A DNA stretch of 64,000 bases from contig NZ_BCWY01000039.1 in assembly GCF_001894825.1 (NCBI RefSeq), forward strand, positions 1 through 64,000, given 5' to 3'. The notes under the pieces were generated by a model. The model saw only the letters and a list, made by a program, of their open reading frames with translations. It had not been told where the DNA came from and made no database searches. Below are positions 27,129 to 35,542 of this stretch, one piece after another; the first letter of the stretch is position 1, and each line of letters starts with the position of its first letter. The DNA comes from Rhodococcus jostii NBRC 16295 (GTDB lineage: Bacteria > Actinomycetota > Actinomycetes > Mycobacteriales > Mycobacteriaceae). The position numbers and the translations under genes were made by a program.

Positions 27129-28157
27129 GTGCAGGACCCGAAGAAAGACGAATCGACTCCGAAACCGGCGGCGGACACACCGTCCGACGCGGGCGCGGCG
27201 AACTCCACCGAGAAGCCGGCCACCGGCGGCGACGCGGCCGCGAAGTCGGCGGCATCGGAACCCGCCGCACCCACGGCGAAGTCGCCCGAGCCGAAGCCCC
27301 CGCAGAAGAAGGTCCCGGAGAAGGCGGACCGGCAGAAACCCGAGGAACCGCAGGCCCCACTGCCCAAGCCACCGGCACCGCGCCCGAAGGCCGCGAAACC
27401 GGAGGAGAAGGCGTCCGAGGCGGCCACGACGGCGATCCCCATGCAGAAGGGCGCGCCCGCGTCACCCGACGCGGAGACGGTCGCGATTCCCCTGACGAAA
27501 CCCGCGGTCCCGGCGACACCTCCGCCGCCCCGCCCCGCCGCCTCGGCGAACCAGTCTCGGCCGAACCCGGCTCAGCAACGCCAGAACTCGCGGCCGGTGC
27601 CTCCGCCGCCCGCTCCCCCGCGGCCGGCGCCCGCCCCGCCGAAGGCCGCACCGCAGCGGGTGCTGCCGCCCCAGCAGAGCGCGCCGCAGCGTGTCGCCGC
27701 AGCGCAGCAGCCCCCGAAGAAGCACGGCAAGGCGTGGCTGTTCGCCGCGATCGCCGCCGGCGTCATCGTCGTCGCCGCCATCGCGGTCACCGGTGTGATC
27801 GTCTACAACAACAACCAGGCCGAGAACTCCCCTGAGGCCCAGGTGCAGGGAACGATCGACACGTTCGTCGCGGCACTCACCCAGGGCGATCTGGCGACGT
27901 TGCGCACCAGCACCTGCGGCAGCCTCGCCGAGTACTACCAGGGCATCTCCGATCAGGACTTCGCTGAGGTCCACCAGGTCGCCGTCACGCAGCAGAACAT
28001 CCCGGTGGTCGGCGGCGTCGACGCCGTGCAGATCACCGGTGACACCGCCATCGCCCAGGTGAAGGCGCACACCGCCGCCAACCCCAGCGAGCAGTCGTGG
28101 CGCACATTCAACCTCGAGAAGGTCGACGGCACCTGGAAGATCTGCGACCCCCGATAA
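27129..28157 (+). CDS. proline-rich single-pass membrane protein (Rv0361-like)
   Basis: GTG 27129 gives 342 residues. The first ~195 are a disordered Lys/Pro/Ala/Glu-rich cytoplasmic region with poly-Pro runs (RPVPPPPAPPRPAPAPPKAA). One membrane helix (AWLFAAIAAGVIVVAAIAV) follows, then a ~110-residue external domain (TIDTFVAALTQGDLATLRTS) resembling DUF4878/lumazine-binding-like folds of mycobacterial membrane proteins. It is divergent from DUF3151. The function is unknown. Proline-rich arms of this sort often bridge envelope proteins, which is an inference. Confidence 0.8.
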   Translation: MQDPKKDESTPKPAADTPSDAGAANSTEKPATGGDAAAKSAASEPAAPTAKSPEPKPPQKKVPEKADRQKPEEPQAPLPKPPAPRPKAAKPEEKASEAATTAIPMQKGAPASPDAETVAIPLTKPAVPATPPPPRPAASANQSRPNPAQQRQNSRPVPPPPAPPRPAPAPPKAAPQRVLPPQQSAPQRVAAAQQPPKKHGKAWLFAAIAAGVIVVAAIAVTGVIVYNNNQAENSPEAQVQGTIDTFVAALTQGDLATLRTSTCGSLAEYYQGISDQDFAEVHQVAVTQQNIPVVGGVDAVQITGDTAIAQVKAHTAANPSEQSWRTFNLEKVDGTWKICDPR

Positions 28158-28163
28158 ACGACT

Positions 28164-28203
28164 GTGCGCCTTTCCGGTAGCGGTGACCACCGGAAAGGCG
28201 CAC
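28164..28203. terminator. 40-bp palindrome, GTGCGCCTTTCCGGT variant
   Basis: Fifteen-base perfect arms (GTGCGCCTTTCCGGT and its complement) surround ten bases, giving the same 40-bp length as the GTGAGT palindromes but with GTGCGC ends. It lies between the convergent Rv0361-like and fba genes. Confidence 0.75.
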
Positions 28204-28216
28204 GAGCGCGAAGCGC

Positions 28217-29251
28217 CTATCCGGAGACGGAACGTCCCGCGGACTTGAGGTCGTTGCAGGCCTCGATGACGCGAGCAGTCATGCCGGCCTCCGCCTTCTT
28301 GAGGTAGCTGCGCGGGTCGTAGTACTTCTTGTTGCCGACCTCGCCGTCGATCTTCAGGACGCCGTCGTAGTTCGCGAACATGTGGCCCACGATGGGACGG
28401 GTGAACGCGTACTGGGTGTCGGTGTCGACGTTCATCTTGACGACGCCGTAGTTCAGCGCGGCCTCGATCTCCGACTTCAGCGAGCCCGATCCGCCGTGGA
28501 AGACGAAGTCGAACGGCTGCGAGCTGTCGGACAGCCCCAGCTTGGCGGCGGCGACCTTCTGGCCGGTCTCGAGCACCTCGGGGCGCAGCTTCACGTTGCC
28601 GGGCTTGTAGACGCCGTGCACGTTGCCGAACGTGGCGGCCAGCAGGTACTTGCCGTTCTCGCCGGTGCCGAGCGCGTCGACGGTCTTCTCGAAGTCCTCG
28701 GGCGAGGTGTACAGCTTGTCGTTGATCTCGGCTTCCACACCGTCCTCTTCACCACCGACGACGCCGATCTCGACCTCGAGGATGATGTTGGCGGCCTTCG
28801 CCTTCGCGAGGAGTTCCTGGGCGATCTCCAGGTTCTCGTCGATCGGCACGGCCGAACCGTCCCACATGTGGGACTGGAAGAGGGGGTTGCGGCCCGCCTC
28901 GACGCGCTGGCGCGAGATCTCGAGCAGCGGACGGACGAAGGTGTCGAGCTTGTCCTTGGGGCAGTGATCGGTGTGCAGGGCGATCGTGACGTCGTACTTC
29001 GCGGCGATCACGTGAGCGAACTCGGCGAGTGCGACCGCGCCGGTCACCATGTCCTTGACACCCAGGCCCGAACCGAACTCGGCGCCACCCGTCGAGAACT
29101 GGATGATGCCGTCACTGCCGGCATCCGCGAAGCCCTTGATGGCGGCGTTGATGGTTTCGGAAGAAGTGCAGTTGATGGCGGGGAAGGCAAAGGAGTGCTC
29201 CTTGGCCCGACCAAGCATCTCGGCGTAGACCTCGGGAGTCGCGATTGGCAC
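28217..29251 (-). CDS. fba: class II fructose-bisphosphate aldolase
   Basis: Start GTG 29251 gives 344 residues beginning PIATPEVYAEML. HTDHCPKDKLDTF and the VFHGGSGS block supply the zinc ligands and substrate loop of class II aldolases, and NVDTDTQYAFTRP is the other substrate-binding block. The enzyme interconverts fructose-1,6-bisphosphate with DHAP and glyceraldehyde-3-phosphate in glycolysis and gluconeogenesis. It is convergent with the Rv0361-like gene and divergent from two DedA genes. Confidence 0.97.
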   Translation of the reverse strand: MPIATPEVYAEMLGRAKEHSFAFPAINCTSSETINAAIKGFADAGSDGIIQFSTGGAEFGSGLGVKDMVTGAVALAEFAHVIAAKYDVTIALHTDHCPKDKLDTFVRPLLEISRQRVEAGRNPLFQSHMWDGSAVPIDENLEIAQELLAKAKAANIILEVEIGVVGGEEDGVEAEINDKLYTSPEDFEKTVDALGTGENGKYLLAATFGNVHGVYKPGNVKLRPEVLETGQKVAAAKLGLSDSSQPFDFVFHGGSGSLKSEIEAALNYGVVKMNVDTDTQYAFTRPIVGHMFANYDGVLKIDGEVGNKKYYDPRSYLKKAEAGMTARVIEACNDLKSAGRSVSG

Positions 29252-29461
29252 GGCGGCAGTCCTCCATAAAGAGTCGATTTCGGCGCGCGCGATCAGCGCG
29301 GCGCCCGATGTGGTCCTAGCAGTATGGCAATACCGGTAGCGTACGTCTCCCGGTGGCTGTCGCGGCACCCTGATTCGGCCCGTCCGCGACACGGCGGAAA
29401 CTCCATGACCTGCAGTATTCCGACAGTCGGGGATTACGCCGGTACGCTGAGGGCCGTGATT

Positions 29462-30187
29462 GTGCAGGCAGCATCGGATTCCGTGACCAACCTCGCGTTG
29501 TTGCCGGGATTCCTAGACCCGGTGAACCTCCTCAACTCCTTCGGCACCTGGGTGCTCGTCGGACTCCTCGCGGTCGTCTTCATCGAGTCGGGATTGCTGT
29601 TCCCCCTGCTCCCCGGAGACTCGCTCCTCTTCACCGCGGGTCTCATTGCGGCGTCGAAGTCGACGGAGATCGAACCGTTCGCCCCCATCGGGGTGCTGCT
29701 GATTCTGATCCCGATCGCCGCCATCCTCGGCGACCAGGTGGGCTTCTTCATCGGCAGCAAGGGCGGAACCGCCCTGTTCAAGTCCGACGACGCACGATTC
29801 TTCAAGAAGAAGTACATCGACGAGTCGCACGCCTTCTTCGAGAAGCATGGCCCGATCACGATCATCCTGGCCCGGTTCGTTCCGATCGTGCGCACGTTCG
29901 CGCCGGTCGTCGCGGGTGCGTCGCGGATGAAGTACTCGCTGTTCCTCACGTACAACATCGTGGGTGGCGTCCTGTGGGGCGCCGGCGTCACGCTGCTCGG
30001 CTACCTGCTCGGTCAGATCGAGTTCATCCGCGACAACGTCGACGTCATCTTCCTGCTGATCGTCTTCGTGTCCGTCCTGCCGATCATCATCGAGGTGGGC
30101 AAGCGCATCCTGAAGTCCCGCCAGAGCGTGGACGCCACGGCCGAGGACGCGCAGCCTGTCACCACCCCCACCGATCCGACCTCCTGA
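29462..30187 (+). CDS. DedA family membrane protein, first of a tandem pair
   Basis: GTG 29462 is chosen because GAGGG lies eight bases upstream; GTG 29456 is an alternative. The 241-residue polytopic protein has the DedA signatures FIESGLLFPLLPGDSLLFTAG, seen as LLPGDSLLFTAG, and the GDQVGFFIG and ARFVPIVRTFAPVVAGASRM regions with conserved Arg and Pro. DedA proteins act in lipid (undecaprenyl-phosphate or phospholipid) transport and membrane homeostasis. This is the position of Rv0364, next to fba, in M. tuberculosis. Confidence 0.9.
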   Translation: MQAASDSVTNLALLPGFLDPVNLLNSFGTWVLVGLLAVVFIESGLLFPLLPGDSLLFTAGLIAASKSTEIEPFAPIGVLLILIPIAAILGDQVGFFIGSKGGTALFKSDDARFFKKKYIDESHAFFEKHGPITIILARFVPIVRTFAPVVAGASRMKYSLFLTYNIVGGVLWGAGVTLLGYLLGQIEFIRDNVDVIFLLIVFVSVLPIIIEVGKRILKSRQSVDATAEDAQPVTTPTDPTS

Positions 30188-30212
30188 AATCGATCGGGGT
30201 AACGCACTGACG

Positions 30213-30878
30213 ATGGTCATCACGGCATCAGGCAGCTTCGGGCCTCTCGTCTCGGCCGGTCCAGCGCTGGTCTGGGTCGTCGTCCTCGCGTTCGTGTTCA
30301 TCGAGTGCGCCGTGATCCTGGGCCTTTTCCTGCCCGGCGACTCGATGCTGATCACCGCCGGAATCGTGCTGGCCAACCACGCGTCCGGCGCGGGCCACGT
30401 ATGGGCGCTGTCGGTCGGGGCGATGATCGCCGCCATCTGCGGAAACCAGGTGGGGTACGTCATCGGTCACCGCACCGGCAACCGCATCCACGCCCGCAAG
30501 GGCGGGAAGTATCTCAACTACGCCAACCTCCACAAGGTGAATGTCCTGCTGGAGAAGCACGGCTTCTGGGCAGTTCTCGTCGCCCGCTGGATTCCGTGGA
30601 TCCGCACCCTGTGCCCGCTGGTCGCCGGTGCGGCCAAGATGAACCACACCAAGTACACGATCGCCAGCAGCATCGGCGCCGTCTTCTGGGCGCCTGTACT
30701 GCTACTCATCGGCTTCTACTTCGGCTCGTTCCTCGACCGGGTGTCGTGGCTGATGCCGGCGGTGCTCGCCGGGATGGTCACACTGCTGGTGATCGGCACG
30801 GCCCTCGGGGTGTGGCACTACCGGCAGGAGATGGCGCGGCCACCCGAAGATGTGGCCGTCGAGGAAGTTCTCGACTAG
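30213..30878 (+). CDS. DedA family membrane protein, second of a tandem pair
   Basis: The 221-residue paralogue lies 25 bp downstream. It shows LGLFLPGDSMLITAG, GNQVGYVIG and ARWIPWIRTLCPLVAGAAKM in the same order as the first copy. Four to five membrane segments are likely. Two adjacent, clearly diverged copies suggest an old duplication with separate substrates or a heteromer. The 3' end is tandemly repeated at 19-bp intervals beyond the stop codon. Confidence 0.9.
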   Translation: MVITASGSFGPLVSAGPALVWVVVLAFVFIECAVILGLFLPGDSMLITAGIVLANHASGAGHVWALSVGAMIAAICGNQVGYVIGHRTGNRIHARKGGKYLNYANLHKVNVLLEKHGFWAVLVARWIPWIRTLCPLVAGAAKMNHTKYTIASSIGAVFWAPVLLLIGFYFGSFLDRVSWLMPAVLAGMVTLLVIGTALGVWHYRQEMARPPEDVAVEEVLD

Positions 30879-30915
30879 TACTGCGCTCCTCGACTAATAC
30901 CGTGCTCCTCGACTA
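30871..30915 (+). repeat. 19-bp period triplication of the DedA 3' end
   Basis: TCGACTA, including the TAG/TAA stop, occurs at 30871, 30890 and 30909, preceded each time by TTC or CTCC. It looks like short tandem duplication by slippage. Confidence 0.6.
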
Positions 30916-30995
30916 GCGCTGATGCGCCGCGTCTCACGCGGGCAGCGGGTCGTCGAACCGGACCCACGCCGCCGGCACACGGGCAGCGTCCGCCG

Positions 30996-31048
30996 GCGCC
31001 CGATGTCACATTCGTCTACTCGAACGGAACGAATGTCACATCGGGCGC
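30996..31048. terminator. 53-bp hairpin between convergent genes (CCGATGTCACATTCG family)
   Basis: The 20-base arms (30996-31015 and 31029-31048) are perfectly complementary around a 13-base loop. The CCCGATGTCACATTCG core matches those at 14535-14583 and partly 59926-59970. It lies between the DedA pair and the monooxygenase. Confidence 0.8.
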
Positions 31049-31099
31049 GAGCGGAACCGGGGCGCGCGCCGGACCGGGCCGGGCGAGCCTGGACGGGGA

Positions 31100-32455
31100 C
31101 TATTGCGCGACGGTGCCGGACGCCGCCGCGTACTGGCTCTCGGGGCGCGGCAGTCCGAAGTGATCGCGCAGCGTGGTGCCCGCGTACTCGGTGCGGAACA
31201 GTCCACGCTCCTGCAGGATCGGGACCACCTTCTCCGCGAACACCTCCAGCCCACCCGGGTAGTACGGCGGCATGACGTTGAAACCGTCCGCTGCGCCCTG
31301 GGTGAACCATTCCTCGATGGTGTCGGCCACCTGCACGGGCGTTCCGACGACCACGCGGTGTCCGCGCGCACCGGCGAGGCGGTGCAGCAGTCCCCGCAGC
31401 GTCGGGTTCTCCCGCTCGACGATCCCGGCGATCACCTGCAGGCGGCTCTGCTGGTTGTCGGTGACGTCGCCGGCGTCCCCGAACAGTCCGGCGGGCACGG
31501 GAGCGTCCAGTTCGAGGTGTCGCACGCTCGAGCCCGTGAGGCTCTCGAGCTGGGCGAGCCCGTACTCGGGCGACGTGAGTTCGTTGAACTCGCGTTCCAG
31601 TTCCCGGGCCTCGGCCTCGGTGTCGCCGAGGAACGGGCTGATGCCGGGAAGGATCTTCACGTGGTCCGGGTTACGGCCGTACTGCGTCACGCGCTGCTTG
31701 ACGTCCGCGTAGAAGGCCTGCCCGTCCGACAGTCGCTGGTGCGCGGTGAAGATGGCCTCCGCGTACTGGCCCGCGAACGCGCGACCCTCGTTGGACGCAC
31801 CCGCCTGCACCAGCACCGGATGGCCCTGCGGGGAGCGGGGCGCGTTGAACGGTCCGCGCACCCGCAGGTGTCGGCCGACGTAGTTGATCTCGTGGATCTT
31901 CGACGGGTCCGCGTAGATCCCGCTGTCCTTGTCGATCAGGATGGCGTCGTCTTCCCAGCTGTCCCACAGCTTGACGGTCGCGTCGACGAACTCCCGCGCC
32001 CGCGCGTAGCGGTCGGCGTGGTCGGGGTGCCGCGGCAGACCGAAGTTGGCGGCCGCCAGATCGGTTCCGGTGGTCACGATGTTCCAGCCGGCCCGGCCGC
32101 GGGAGATGTGGTCGAGGGAGGCGAAGAGCCGCGCGAGGTTGTAGGGCTCGAAGTACGTCGTGGACGCGGTCGCGATCAGCCCGATCCGTTCGGTGGCGGT
32201 CGCGATGGCCGTCAGCAGCGTGATGGGCTCGAGCGCTCCGGCGGCACCGTGTTCGACGTCGCTGCGCAGGGCCGGGCCGTCGGCGAAGAAGATCGCGTCC
32301 AGCTTCGCGGCCTCCGCGGTGCGCGCGATGTCCTGGAAGTAGGAGACGTCGTACAGCCGTTCGGGCGTGGTGAGCGGGTGACGCCACGCCGACTCGTGGT
32401 GTCCGGCCGGGTAGATGAACGCGTTGAGACTCAGCTGCCGCTGTTGATCTGACAT
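31100..32455 (-). CDS. FMN-dependent luciferase-like monooxygenase (NtaA/SnaA/DszA type)
   Basis: The 451-residue protein belongs to the long-chain LLM monooxygenase group. The start MSDQQRQLSLNAFIYPAGHHE, seen from NAFIYPAGHHESAWRHP (about 11-27), the LDHISRGRAGWNIVT block, and GRHLRVRGPFNAPRSPQGHPV are typical of nitrilotriacetate and DszA-like enzymes. These use reduced FMN supplied by a separate reductase, and none is adjacent. Substrates in the family include aminopolycarboxylates and sulfur compounds. The gene interrupts the mycobacterial order between the DedA and GH76 genes. Confidence 0.9.
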   Translation of the reverse strand: MSDQQRQLSLNAFIYPAGHHESAWRHPLTTPERLYDVSYFQDIARTAEAAKLDAIFFADGPALRSDVEHGAAGALEPITLLTAIATATERIGLIATASTTYFEPYNLARLFASLDHISRGRAGWNIVTTGTDLAAANFGLPRHPDHADRYARAREFVDATVKLWDSWEDDAILIDKDSGIYADPSKIHEINYVGRHLRVRGPFNAPRSPQGHPVLVQAGASNEGRAFAGQYAEAIFTAHQRLSDGQAFYADVKQRVTQYGRNPDHVKILPGISPFLGDTEAEARELEREFNELTSPEYGLAQLESLTGSSVRHLELDAPVPAGLFGDAGDVTDNQQSRLQVIAGIVERENPTLRGLLHRLAGARGHRVVVGTPVQVADTIEEWFTQGAADGFNVMPPYYPGGLEVFAEKVVPILQERGLFRTEYAGTTLRDHFGLPRPESQYAAASGTVAQ

Positions 32456-32522
32456 AACGACCTGTCTAACAGCGGCGAAACCGCGGCGACACGGTTAAGT
32501 TTCGCGTGATTCGAACCGTCGC

Positions 32523-33641
32523 CTAGCGTCGCGGGTACCCCGCGGCCGACACCATGTGCGCGGCCTCCATCAGCATCCAGCCACCGAGCTGGACGGACAG
32601 GTCGCGTTCCGGAATGCCCGACGACCGGACGGTGCCGCCGGTGAACGTGGCGATTCCCCCACCGAACCCGGGTAGCTGCGCCTGCCTGGTCCAGTCGTGG
32701 CCGAACAACGGCTGTCCCTCGATCTGCAGCCGGTTCTCCCACGCCGCTTCCGCGGACGTCAGCACGAGCTGGGCGGCGATCTCCCGCGCCCGGATGTCGG
32801 CCGGCGACTCCCACGGCAGCATCACCGCGGTCAGCGCCAGATACCGCGCGAGGATCCCGTTGAACAGCCCACCGTCTCCCCCACCGCCGCCGCCGATGAC
32901 GCCCTGGGGTGCGAGGTGCTCGTCGATGGCGTCGACCAGCCGGTGGGTCCGATTCCGGTGCCGCGGCGATCCGAGGCGGACGGCGAGTTCGGTTTCGAGT
33001 CCGAGCACGACCCCCTGGCAGTACGAGTAGACGTTCCTTTCGATTTCGCCGCCGGGGTGGATGCCGTCGACGATCAGATCGGTGTGCACGTCCCGCAGTG
33101 TGTCGTCGATCCAGTCCGCCGTGGCCTGGGCGCGCCACAGCTTCCCGGTGCGCGCCAGCATGATCCCGGCGGGACCGTTGGCCGGGGCGTTGTAGAAGTT
33201 CGACCCCTTGCGCCACGGGATGCCGCCCCCGGCCTCGGGAGCCCAGGCGTCGAACAACTGCGATTCGAGTGCCTGCACCGCATTCCTGTTGTCTATGAAG
33301 TGCATTCGCTGGGCGCGCTCCAGCGCGATCCCCAGCCAGGCCATGTCGTCGTAGTAGTTGTTGGTCCAGCCCGACAGGTTCCGCAGGCGGTGGCTGCGCG
33401 CAAGTTTCACGATGCGACGCCGCCGCCGCGGAGTCGGGTCCCGTTCGAGCGCGTCGACGGCGCAGTCGAGCAGGTGGGCCTGCCACCAGTAGTGCCAGCT
33501 GAGGAACAACCGCTCGCGCCGCACCGCCGGCCAGGCGACGACGCCCAGCGTGGTGCCCGGGAGCGCCCACAGCCGGCGAAGATGCCTGCTCACCACCGCT
33601 TCTTCAGCGGCGTCCGCGCGCGCCGACCACGTGTCCTGCAT
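32523..33641 (-). CDS. glycoside hydrolase family 76-like protein (Rv0365c-like)
   Basis: This 372-residue helical (alpha/alpha)6 barrel candidate has the diagnostic Asp-Asp pair in NNYYDDMAWLGIAL (about 94-107), plus GGIPWRKG and the SYCQGVVLGLE block. GH76 enzymes are alpha-1,6-mannanases, so a role in trimming mannan or lipomannan cores of the envelope is plausible. However, no signal peptide is visible and the protein looks cytoplasmic. The same gene lies near fba in M. tuberculosis. Confidence 0.85.
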   Translation of the reverse strand: MQDTWSARADAAEEAVVSRHLRRLWALPGTTLGVVAWPAVRRERLFLSWHYWWQAHLLDCAVDALERDPTPRRRRRIVKLARSHRLRNLSGWTNNYYDDMAWLGIALERAQRMHFIDNRNAVQALESQLFDAWAPEAGGGIPWRKGSNFYNAPANGPAGIMLARTGKLWRAQATADWIDDTLRDVHTDLIVDGIHPGGEIERNVYSYCQGVVLGLETELAVRLGSPRHRNRTHRLVDAIDEHLAPQGVIGGGGGGDGGLFNGILARYLALTAVMLPWESPADIRAREIAAQLVLTSAEAAWENRLQIEGQPLFGHDWTRQAQLPGFGGGIATFTGGTVRSSGIPERDLSVQLGGWMLMEAAHMVSAAGYPRR

Positions 33642-33675
33642 AAGAGTTGATCTTTCCTATTCGCCGGGGGTTCCG

Positions 33676-34377
33676 CTACCAGGCGCGGTCGAGGTCGGCG
33701 TGCTGACGAACCCACGCATGCATGGCGATTCCCGCGGCGACACCCGCATTGATGCTGCGGGTGGAACCGAACTGGGCGATCGACACCGTCATCGCCGCAA
33801 CCTCTTTCGCCTGATCCGTCACTCCCGGCCCCTCCTGCCCGAACAGGAGGACGCAGTCGCGCGGCAGACTCGCCGTCTCCAGCGGCACCGACCCGGGCGT
33901 GTTGTCGACAGCCACGATGGTGAGACCCCGCTCCCGCGCGAATTCCACGAGACCCTCGACGTCGGGGTGGTGCAGGACGTGCTGGTACCGATCGGTGACC
34001 ATGGCGCCGCGCCGGTTCCAGCGCCGGCGTCCCACGATGTGGACCGCGGCGGCGGCGAATGCGTTGGCGGTGCGGACCACCGTCCCGATGTTGGCGTCGT
34101 GTCCGAAGTTCTCGATGGCCACGTGCAGCGGGTGGCGGCGGCGGTCGATGTCCGCGACGATCGCCTCACGTGTCCAGTACCGGTACGCGTCGACCACGTT
34201 GCGGCGATCGCCTCCGGTCAGCAGTTCGGGGTCGTACCGCGGGTCGGTGGGGGCGGGGGTGTCGTGTTCGTCGGACCACGGGCCGACCCCGTTCGGGTTC
34301 TCACCCCATTCGGTGGGACCCGACTCGGCGTCCTCCACCTGCACCGACTCCACCTGCCCTGCCTCGACTCCGCTCAC
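33676..34377 (-). CDS. TrmH/SpoU-family RNA 2'-O-methyltransferase (Rv0380c-like)
   Basis: This 233-residue SPOUT methyltransferase shows motif 1 NFGHDANIGTVVRTANAF, motif 2 LLFGQEGPGVT and motif 3 IAQFGSTRSINAGVAAGI, which form the knotted SAM-binding site. The first ~55 residues are an acidic, disordered extension. It transfers methyl groups to ribose 2'-OH of tRNA or rRNA; the exact nucleotide is not determinable. It is preceded by a lipoprotein gene and is placed ahead of pyrE as in mycobacteria. Confidence 0.93.
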   Translation of the reverse strand: MSGVEAGQVESVQVEDAESGPTEWGENPNGVGPWSDEHDTPAPTDPRYDPELLTGGDRRNVVDAYRYWTREAIVADIDRRRHPLHVAIENFGHDANIGTVVRTANAFAAAAVHIVGRRRWNRRGAMVTDRYQHVLHHPDVEGLVEFARERGLTIVAVDNTPGSVPLETASLPRDCVLLFGQEGPGVTDQAKEVAAMTVSIAQFGSTRSINAGVAAGIAMHAWVRQHADLDRAW

Positions 34378-34381
34378 GGCG

Positions 34382-34981
34382 TCAGAACGTCTTGTTCGAA
34401 TCGGGGGCGACGGTGAACCCGTGCGAGGTCTCGTCGTTGGTGCAGGTGACGGCTGCGGCGGTGGTGCTGCACGTGTAGCCGAGTTTCGTCAGTTTCGCCC
34501 CGGCGGGCAACGCCGCGTCCGGTTCGTCTCCGCCCGAGGTGTAGACGAGGCCGCCGGCGCACATGAACGAGGCCTCGCCGTCGTTCTCGACGCGGATGCC
34601 GTGACCCCAGTCGACCATGCAGTCCGCCGGACGCGGCGGCACCGGGCTCGTCGAGCCCTGGCACCCGGCCTCGGTGCGGTTCGGCAGCTTGATGATGCCG
34701 CACTGGAACCCGCCGTCCGGGGACGTGAAGAAATACGACTCGTTGTGCTCGTACGGCACGTCGACGAGCGTCGTGGTCGGCGCTTCCGTCGTCGTGGTCG
34801 GGGGCGCGATCGTCGTGGTCGTGGTCGTCGGCGGAACCGTGGTCGTGGTGGTGGTCACAGGGGCCGCAGCGGTGGTCGTGGTCGTCGGCGGAGCCACCGC
34901 GTCCGAGGACCCACCACACCCTGCGAGCATCACGGCCGAGCCAATGCTCAGACACACCAACGACACCCGACGCCACGCCAT
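34382..34981 (-). CDS. putative lipoprotein with threonine-rich linker
   Basis: ATG 34981 gives 199 residues. The signal segment ends in lipobox LAGC (Cys about 21). A linker of about 50 residues is almost only Thr, Pro and Ala (poly-Thr runs), followed by a ~130-residue exported domain with several cysteines (CGI, GCQG, DCMVDWG, FMCAGG, YTCST) likely paired as disulfides. I recognise no enzyme family. The anchor-linker-domain layout fits a cell-wall-spanning lipoprotein. It ends 4 bp before the TrmH-like start and may be co-transcribed. Confidence 0.75.
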   Translation of the reverse strand: MAWRRVSLVCLSIGSAVMLAGCGGSSDAVAPPTTTTTAAAPVTTTTTTVPPTTTTTTIAPPTTTTEAPTTTLVDVPYEHNESYFFTSPDGGFQCGIIKLPNRTEAGCQGSTSPVPPRPADCMVDWGHGIRVENDGEASFMCAGGLVYTSGGDEPDAALPAGAKLTKLGYTCSTTAAAVTCTNDETSHGFTVAPDSNKTF

Positions 34982-35095
34982 ACGGCCACCTCCACACACG
35001 CTTACCTGCTGCCGACACTGCACTCTAACGGCAGTCCGCCGACGGGGCCGCCTCGGTGAGGTCGGGACGGGTTAACCTGGAGGTGGAGGCTATCG

Positions 35096-35542
35096 ATGAA
35101 TCATCAGCGCATCGTGCGGACGGTCTGCTTCATCACGGTCGGCTACGTCATCGTCCTCGCCGTCTGGCTGGGATGGTTGATCGAGCACACCCCGCCGGCC
35201 ACCATCCCGTACCAGATCATGGGATTGGTCGCCGCCTTCGGTTCGGCGCTGGGATTCGGCATGATGGCGGCCGAGCGGCCCTCCCGAGCCGACCGCAAAC
35301 TCGAACGGCACGGACTCGAGGGCTGGGCCCGCATCGAGCACGTCACCCCGATTCGCCCCACTCCCGGCAACGGGGAGCTCACCGAACTGGACCTCCGACT
35401 GACCGTGCCCGGTTCGGAGAGCTACGCCGGCCGGGTGGTCTACGAGGTGCGACGCGAGAACGCCACGCGCTTCGTGCCCGGCGAAACGATCACCATCCTG
35501 GTGGATCCGAAGGACCGGGACCACATCATGCTCTGCCCGTGA
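35096..35542 (+). CDS. small two-helix membrane protein with DUF3592-like domain
   Basis: The 148 residues include two N-terminal membrane segments (FITVGYVIVLAVWLGWLI, about 12-29, and IPYQIMGLVAAFGSALGFGMM, about 37-57). A soluble beta-rich domain (LDLRLTVPGSESYAGRVVYEV; FVPGETITILVDPKDRDHIML) follows, similar to DUF3592-type proteins. Function is unknown. It overlaps the convergent YhhN gene by 17 bp. Confidence 0.7.
   Translation: MNHQRIVRTVCFITVGYVIVLAVWLGWLIEHTPPATIPYQIMGLVAAFGSALGFGMMAAERPSRADRKLERHGLEGWARIEHVTPIRPTPGNGELTELDLRLTVPGSESYAGRVVYEVRRENATRFVPGETITILVDPKDRDHIMLCP

Noticed and set aside
29358-29391. Inverted repeat TGTCGCGG-N18-CCGCGACA between fba and the DedA gene
   Set aside because: The arms are short and GC-rich with a long spacer, so they are expected by chance in this genome, and there is no regulator nearby.
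34740-34930. Possible simple-sequence element (repeated GTGGTCGTGGTCG)
   Set aside because: It is the coding sequence of the Thr-rich linker of the lipoprotein; the repeat follows from amino-acid composition.
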